Of a DNA stretch of 64,000 nt, positions 60,035-64,000 are shown piece by piece. This DNA is from Candidatus Methylomirabilota bacterium (GTDB lineage: Bacteria; Methylomirabilota; Methylomirabilia; Rokubacteriales; CSP1-6): positions 23,975 through 87,974 of the forward strand of contig DASTYT010000142.1 of assembly GCA_035764725.1 (NCBI GenBank), given 5' to 3'. The notes below the pieces were generated by a model that was not told the origin of the DNA, did no database searches, and was given only the letters and a program-made list of their open reading frames with translations. Within the stretch, counting starts at the first letter, position 1, and every line of letters starts with the position of its first letter. The translations under genes and the position numbers were made by a program.

Positions 60035-61095
60035 GCGAAGCCGCGCCGACCAACCCCGGCGTCTTGATCGTCGACGACGATCGCCATATTCGCGACATCC
60101 TCCGCGAGCTCTTCCTGTCCAGCGGCTACAGCGCCCAGGTGGCGGCGGACGGGCGCGAGGCCCTCGAGCTGTTCGACGCCGACCGGCCATCCCTCACCGT
60201 GACTGACGTCCACATGCCGGTGATGGATGGGGTCGAGCTCCTCAAGAAGGCGCGCGCCATCGATCCCGACGCGGCCTTCCTCGTGCTCACCGGCGTCGCC
60301 AACGTCCAGACCGCGGTGGAGAGCCTCAAGTTCGGCGCCTACGACTTCATCATGAAGCCCGTCCACATGGACGAGCTGCTCATCGCCGCCGAGCGCGCCC
60401 TCGAGCACCGCGGGCTCCTCATCGAGCGGCGCGAGCACCAGGTGGTCCTCGAGCGCCGCGTCGAGGAGGCCACGCGGGAGCTGGCCGCGACCCTGCACGA
60501 GCTGGAGAGCACCTACCGCACCACGCTGGAAGCGCTAGGCTCCGCCATCGACACGCGCGACCTCGGCACCCACGCCCACTCGCGGCGGGTGCGCGGGTAC
60601 TCGCTGGCCATCGCCCGCGCCTACGGGATGCCGGAGGTGGAGCTCCGCGACCTCGAGCACGGGGTGCTCCTGCACGACATCGGCAAGATCGGGATCCCCG
60701 ACGCTATTCTCCTCAAGCCCGGGCCGCTCACCCCGGCCGAGTGGAAGATCATGCGGACGCACCCGGAGATCGGGCGCCAGCTCGTCGAGCAGATCCCGTT
60801 CCTGCGCGGGGCGGTGCCGATCGTGTACCACCACCACGAGCGCTGGGACGGCACCGGCTACCCGCTCGGCCTCAAGGGCGAGCAGATCCCGCTGGGCGCC
60901 CGCATCTTCGCCATCGCCGACGCGTTCGACGCCATGACCTTCGACCGCCCCTACTCGCGGGCCATCTCACTGGAGTCGGCGCGGCGCGAGGTCGAGCGGT
61001 CGGCCGGCTCGCACTTCGATCCGCGCGTCGTGAAGGTGTTCCTCGAGCTGCCCGTCGACGTGTTCGAGACGATTCGCCGCCAGTCGGTCGAATAA
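60031..61095 (+). CDS. Response regulator with HD-GYP phosphodiesterase domain
   Basis: A 354-residue RpfG-like protein. The receiver domain has VLIVDDDRHIR, phospho-acceptor Asp59 (VTDVHMPVMDG) and Lys in DFIMKPVH. A coiled linker follows, then an HD-GYP domain with HD at 215-216 (LLHDIGKIGIPD) and HHHERWDGTGYP. It should degrade c-di-GMP. It is translationally coupled to the GGDEF protein by GTGA, so synthesis and breakdown are co-produced. No histidine kinase is adjacent. Confidence 0.94.
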   Translation: MSEAAPTNPGVLIVDDDRHIRDILRELFLSSGYSAQVAADGREALELFDADRPSLTVTDVHMPVMDGVELLKKARAIDPDAAFLVLTGVANVQTAVESLKFGAYDFIMKPVHMDELLIAAERALEHRGLLIERREHQVVLERRVEEATRELAATLHELESTYRTTLEALGSAIDTRDLGTHAHSRRVRGYSLAIARAYGMPEVELRDLEHGVLLHDIGKIGIPDAILLKPGPLTPAEWKIMRTHPEIGRQLVEQIPFLRGAVPIVYHHHERWDGTGYPLGLKGEQIPLGARIFAIADAFDAMTFDRPYSRAISLESARREVERSAGSHFDPRVVKVFLELPVDVFETIRRQSVE

Positions 61096-61135
61096 GGCCT
61101 CGCGTCCGAACTCCCGCCTACGATAGTATGCGCGC

Positions 61136-61372
61136 ATGCCGCGCTATCTCTTCATCGTGACGAGGGAGGAGCCCGAGCTCTGGGCGCATCTCAAGCGCGA
61201 GTTCGTCAACGAGGAAGGGGTCGTGGTGATGCTCGACCGGCGCCGGACGGATCGCCGCCGCTCCGGCGCCACGTGGGGAGGGACGGAGCGGCGGCGGCTC
61301 GACCGGCGCGTGCATCCGTCCATCCGGCACGAGCTGAACACGCTGAACTTCGCCCTCGTCCGCGCGGACTGA
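61136..61372 (+). CDS. Small Arg-rich protein of unknown function
   Basis: A 78-residue protein. The first part RYLFIVTREEPELWAHLKRE looks like a globular beta-alpha unit with VVVMLDRR. The middle is rich in Arg/Asp (RRTDRRRSGATWGGTERRRL), a pattern seen in small signalling-associated proteins of Deltaproteobacteria-like genomes. It lies 40 bases after the HD-GYP gene and 50 before the PilT-like gene, same strand. I do not assign a function. Confidence 0.7.
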   Translation: MPRYLFIVTREEPELWAHLKREFVNEEGVVVMLDRRRTDRRRSGATWGGTERRRLDRRVHPSIRHELNTLNFALVRAD

Positions 61373-61422
61373 CGCGCGGCACGCGCGGGCCCCGCCGGCC
61401 CGGGCGGTGAAGGAGTGAGCCG

Positions 61423-62484
61423 GTGCGGCCGATCGACTCCATCCTCGACACCGCGATCGCGCTGAACGCCACCGACGTGCACCTGCAGGCGGGCTTGCCG
61501 CCCGTCTATCGCGTGCAGCGGGGGCTCGTCCAGAAGGGCCGCAAGGTCCTCTCCCCGCGCGACGTCGAGGATCTCGTCACCTCGCTGATGACCGACCACC
61601 AGAAGCGTCTCTTCCGCGAGAAGCTCGACTACGACTTCTCGTGCAGCGTCCCGGGCCGCGCGCGCTTCCGCGTCAACGCCTTCCATCAGCGCGACACGGT
61701 GGCGGCGGCGCTGCGCCGCATCCCGTTCGAGATTCCCACCCTCGAGAGCCTGGGCCTCGGCGCGAGCGTCGTCGAGCTGGCCCGGCTCAAGCGCGGGCTC
61801 GTGCTCGTCACCGGCGCCGCCGGGCACGGAAAGTCCACGACCCTGGCGTCCCTCATCGACCGGATCAACGGGGAGCGGACGCTCCACATCGTGACGATCG
61901 AGGACCCCATCGAGTACCTCTTCCGCCACCGGCAGAGCGTGGTCGTGCAGCGGGAGCTTGGCACCGACGTGTCGAGCTTCGCGGCCGGATTGCGGGCGGC
62001 GCTCCGCGAAGACCCCGACGTCGTCTTCGTGGGTGAGATGCGCGACTTCGCCACCATCGAGGCGGCGCTGACCGCGGCCGAGACGGGCCACCTCGTCTTC
62101 TCGACCCTGCACACCAAGACGCCCGCGCAGGGCATCGACCGCATCGTGGACGTGTTCCCGCCCCATCAGCAGCAGCAGGTGCGGGTGCAGCTCGCCAACG
62201 TGCTCCATGCCATCGTGACCCAGCAGCTCCTCGTGCGGAAGGACGGCGACGGGCTCGTGGTGGCGGTCGAGCAGCTCAACGCCACTCCCGCCGCGCGCAA
62301 CCTCATCCGCGAGGGCAAGACGTTCCAGATGCAGACGCTCATCCAGACTGGCGCCGCCGCGGGCATGTCGACGATGGAGCAGTCGCTCAAGGCTCTCCAC
62401 GATCGCGGGCTCATCTCCTACGAGGACGCGATGGACCATGCCTTCGATCCCCGCGAGCTCGCCCGCCTCATGGGCCGGACCTAG
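61423..62484 (+). CDS. PilT/PilU-type twitching motility ATPase
   Basis: A 353-residue secretion ATPase of type IV pilus retraction type. The N-terminal PAS-like domain has NATDVHLQAGLPPVYRV. Walker A is GAAGHGKST (131-139); the usual GPTGSGKST has Ser where His is here. The Asp box is VTIEDPIEYL, Walker B DPDVVFVGEMRD and the His box TGHLVFSTLHTKT. GTG 61423 follows GGAG. It would power pilus retraction, a common c-di-GMP output. No pilin gene is near. Confidence 0.92.
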   Translation: MRPIDSILDTAIALNATDVHLQAGLPPVYRVQRGLVQKGRKVLSPRDVEDLVTSLMTDHQKRLFREKLDYDFSCSVPGRARFRVNAFHQRDTVAAALRRIPFEIPTLESLGLGASVVELARLKRGLVLVTGAAGHGKSTTLASLIDRINGERTLHIVTIEDPIEYLFRHRQSVVVQRELGTDVSSFAAGLRAALREDPDVVFVGEMRDFATIEAALTAAETGHLVFSTLHTKTPAQGIDRIVDVFPPHQQQQVRVQLANVLHAIVTQQLLVRKDGDGLVVAVEQLNATPAARNLIREGKTFQMQTLIQTGAAAGMSTMEQSLKALHDRGLISYEDAMDHAFDPRELARLMGRT

Positions 62485-62488
62485 TCCG

Positions 62489-64000
62489 TTGCGCCGGCTG
62501 TTGCCCGTCCTCGCCGGCGCCGTCGCCCTCCTCCCGTTCGTGCCCGCGCTCGATGCGGGCTTCGTGAGCTGGGACGACGTGCCCATGCTCGTCGGCGAGA
62601 CCGGCTACCGCGGCCTCGACGCGCGCGCCCTCGGCTGGATGCTGAGCGCCACCGTGATGGGCCACTGGAGCCCGCTCGCATGGCTCTCCTTCGCGGTGGA
62701 CCACGCGATGGGCGGGCTGGACCCCCGGATCTTCCACGCGACGAGCCTGGCCCTGCACGGCGTCAACGCTGCGCTGGTGTGTGTGGTTGCGCGGCGGCTT
62801 CTCGCCCTCGCCGGGGGCGAGCGCGCCGCGGTGAGGCTCTCGGCGGCCGTGGACGTGACGGCGGCGGACGCGGGCGCGCTCGGCGCCGCCCTCCTCTTCG
62901 CGCTGCATCCCCTCCGCGCGGAGACGGTGGCGTGGATCTCCGACCGGCGTGACCTTCTCTGCGCGACGTTCGTGCTGCTTGCCGTGTGGGCCTATCTGCG
63001 GGGAATCGCCTGCGCGGGTCGTCTGCGGGGCGGCTGGCGGCTCGCGTCACTGGCCGCCTTCGCCGCCGCGCTGGCCTCCAAGGGGCTCGCAGTGACGGTG
63101 CCCGCCCTGCTCCTGCTGCTCGACTGGTATCCGCTGCGCCGCGCCGCCGGCTGGCCCGCGCGCGTCCGCGAAAAGGCGCCCTACGCCGCACTGGCGCTCG
63201 GCGCGGCCGTGGCGACCGCGCTCGCCCTGCGCGCCTCCGCGACGGTGGCGGATTACGCGCAGTACGGGCCCACGTCGCGCCTGGTCCTCACGGGCTATGC
63301 GTTCTGGATCCATCCCGCACGATTCGCCTGGCCGGCCGGGCTTTCGCCGCTCTACGAGCTGCCCGGCGAGGTGTGGTGGGGGGACCTGCGCTTCCTGCTG
63401 CCGACGCTGGCCGCCGTGGCCGTCAGCGTCGGGCTCCTCGCGCTGCGGCACCGGTGGCCCGGGGGCATCGCCGCCTGGGCTGTCTCCCTGATCTTGCTGG
63501 CGCCGGTCGGAGGCGTCGTCCTCGCGGGCCGACACGTGGCCGCGGACCGCTACACCTATCTTTCTGGGCTCGGGCTGACGCTCCTCGCCGCGGGTGGCCT
63601 GGTGTGGGCTCTGACCGGCCGGGCCGCGGCGACGCGCGCGACGGGGGCGGCGCTCGCGGTCCTGCTCCTGGCGACCCTGGGCACCCTGGCCTGGCGGCAG
63701 ACGGGGTTCTGGCACGACTCGGAGCGGCTGTGGCGACGCGCGGTCGCGATAGGGCCGGACTGCGCCGTCTGCCTCAACGATCTGGCTCGAGCCCTCATGC
63801 GTCCCGATCCGGGCCGGCCGGGCGGTCCCGACCCACGGGCCGAGGCCGAGGCCCTGCTGCGGAGGGCGATCGTCCTCCGACCCGAGCAGCCGGGCCCGTA
63901 CCAGAACCTCGGTGCCCTCCTCGTGATGGGGGGGCGCTGGAGGGTGGCGGAGACGGTGTTCGCGGAGGTGGTCCGGCGCTGGCCGGCCAGCGCGGACGGC
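62489..64000 (+). CDS. TMTC-like multi-pass membrane protein with C-terminal TPRs (3' end outside window)
   Basis: The frame is open to the right edge, giving 504 visible codons. It starts TTG 62489 (LRRLLPVLAGAVALLPFV) or possibly ATG 62438 inside pilT; neither is certain. About ten helices are interrupted by FVSWDDVPMLVGETG, HWSPLAWLSFAVDH, HPLRAETVAWISDRRDLL and GRHVAADRYTYLSGLG, the pattern of TMTC/O-mannosyltransferase-like GT-C proteins with DUF1736. The end is a TPR region (AEALLRRAIVLRPEQPGP). Bacterial relatives are often near exopolysaccharide or PEP-CTERM genes. Function is inferred. Confidence 0.75.
   Translation, partial: MRRLLPVLAGAVALLPFVPALDAGFVSWDDVPMLVGETGYRGLDARALGWMLSATVMGHWSPLAWLSFAVDHAMGGLDPRIFHATSLALHGVNAALVCVVARRLLALAGGERAAVRLSAAVDVTAADAGALGAALLFALHPLRAETVAWISDRRDLLCATFVLLAVWAYLRGIACAGRLRGGWRLASLAAFAAALASKGLAVTVPALLLLLDWYPLRRAAGWPARVREKAPYAALALGAAVATALALRASATVADYAQYGPTSRLVLTGYAFWIHPARFAWPAGLSPLYELPGEVWWGDLRFLLPTLAAVAVSVGLLALRHRWPGGIAAWAVSLILLAPVGGVVLAGRHVAADRYTYLSGLGLTLLAAGGLVWALTGRAAATRATGAALAVLLLATLGTLAWRQTGFWHDSERLWRRAVAIGPDCAVCLNDLARALMRPDPGRPGGPDPRAEAEALLRRAIVLRPEQPGPYQNLGALLVMGGRWRVAETVFAEVVRRWPASADG

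Overview
The window is a gene-dense, GC-rich (roughly 70 percent) bacterial chromosome segment with about 52 protein-coding genes, very short intergenic gaps and many start/stop overlaps of the ATGA or GTGA type. I found no rRNA, tRNA, CRISPR array, insertion sequence or phage gene. The gene mix fits an uncultured soil or subsurface lineage such as Candidatus Rokubacteria (Methylomirabilota): several luciferase-like (LLM) flavin oxidoreductases, CaiB-type and class I CoA-transferases, an orphan ABC_sub_bind-type binding protein, a membrane pyrophosphatase, a PEP-CTERM protein, a SoxYZ-like carrier and a one-chain pyruvate:ferredoxin oxidoreductase. This lineage call is inference from gene content, not from a marker gene.

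Layout. 1-4.9 kb: glycogen/trehalose genes (glgX truncated at the left edge, then treY). 4.9-14.6 kb: a glycosyltransferase, an LLM oxidoreductase, a double beta-barrel outer-membrane protein, a small lipoprotein, and a minus-strand run ending upstream in a very large TPR lipoprotein resembling PrsT of the PEP-CTERM/exosortase system. 14.6-16 kb: a divergent PEP-CTERM protein with a sigma-54-like promoter and a strong terminator. 16-21.6 kb: an acyl-CoA dehydrogenase-like flavoprotein, a YdcF-like protein and a 1096-residue cyclase/AAA/TPR signalling protein. 21.6-25.8 kb: a two-subunit CoA-transferase whose alpha gene carries an in-frame UGA, and an H+-pyrophosphatase. 25.9-29.7 kb: an ECF sigma factor with a ChrR-like cupin anti-sigma factor, another LLM oxidoreductase, a TPR protein and a hydrolase. 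29.8-34.5 kb: a tightly coupled operon of thiolase, LLM oxidoreductase, four-domain rhodanese and SseA-type sulfurtransferase.

34.5-42.4 kb is the region I find most striking. A minus-strand operon (pyruvate:ferredoxin oxidoreductase, DHOD-like protein, malic enzyme) and a plus-strand citrate synthase diverge from a 339-bp gap. Each side of the gap carries a sigma-54 -24/-12 element (TGGCAGCCCCCTTGCA toward nifJ, TGGCACCTCACTTGCT toward gltA). Together these would place malate to pyruvate to acetyl-CoA to citrate under RpoN and an unknown enhancer-binding protein.

42.5-52 kb: an acyl-CoA ligase, a TauE permease, an SDR, a phosphatase, Xaa-Pro aminopeptidase, and a metabolic operon (isocitrate-lyase family, leuC, leuD, nudC, ridA). 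52-58.8 kb: a PEP-CTERM-system acyltransferase, an amidohydrolase, an MFS permease, a SoxYZ-like fusion carrier, a CaiB-type CoA-transferase and a Tat-exported dienelactone hydrolase. 58.9-64 kb: a coupled GGDEF/HD-GYP c-di-GMP pair, a small Arg-rich protein, a PilT/PilU-type ATPase and, cut by the right edge, a TMTC-like membrane protein with TPRs.

Functions come from motif recognition and recalled family knowledge; no database search was run.
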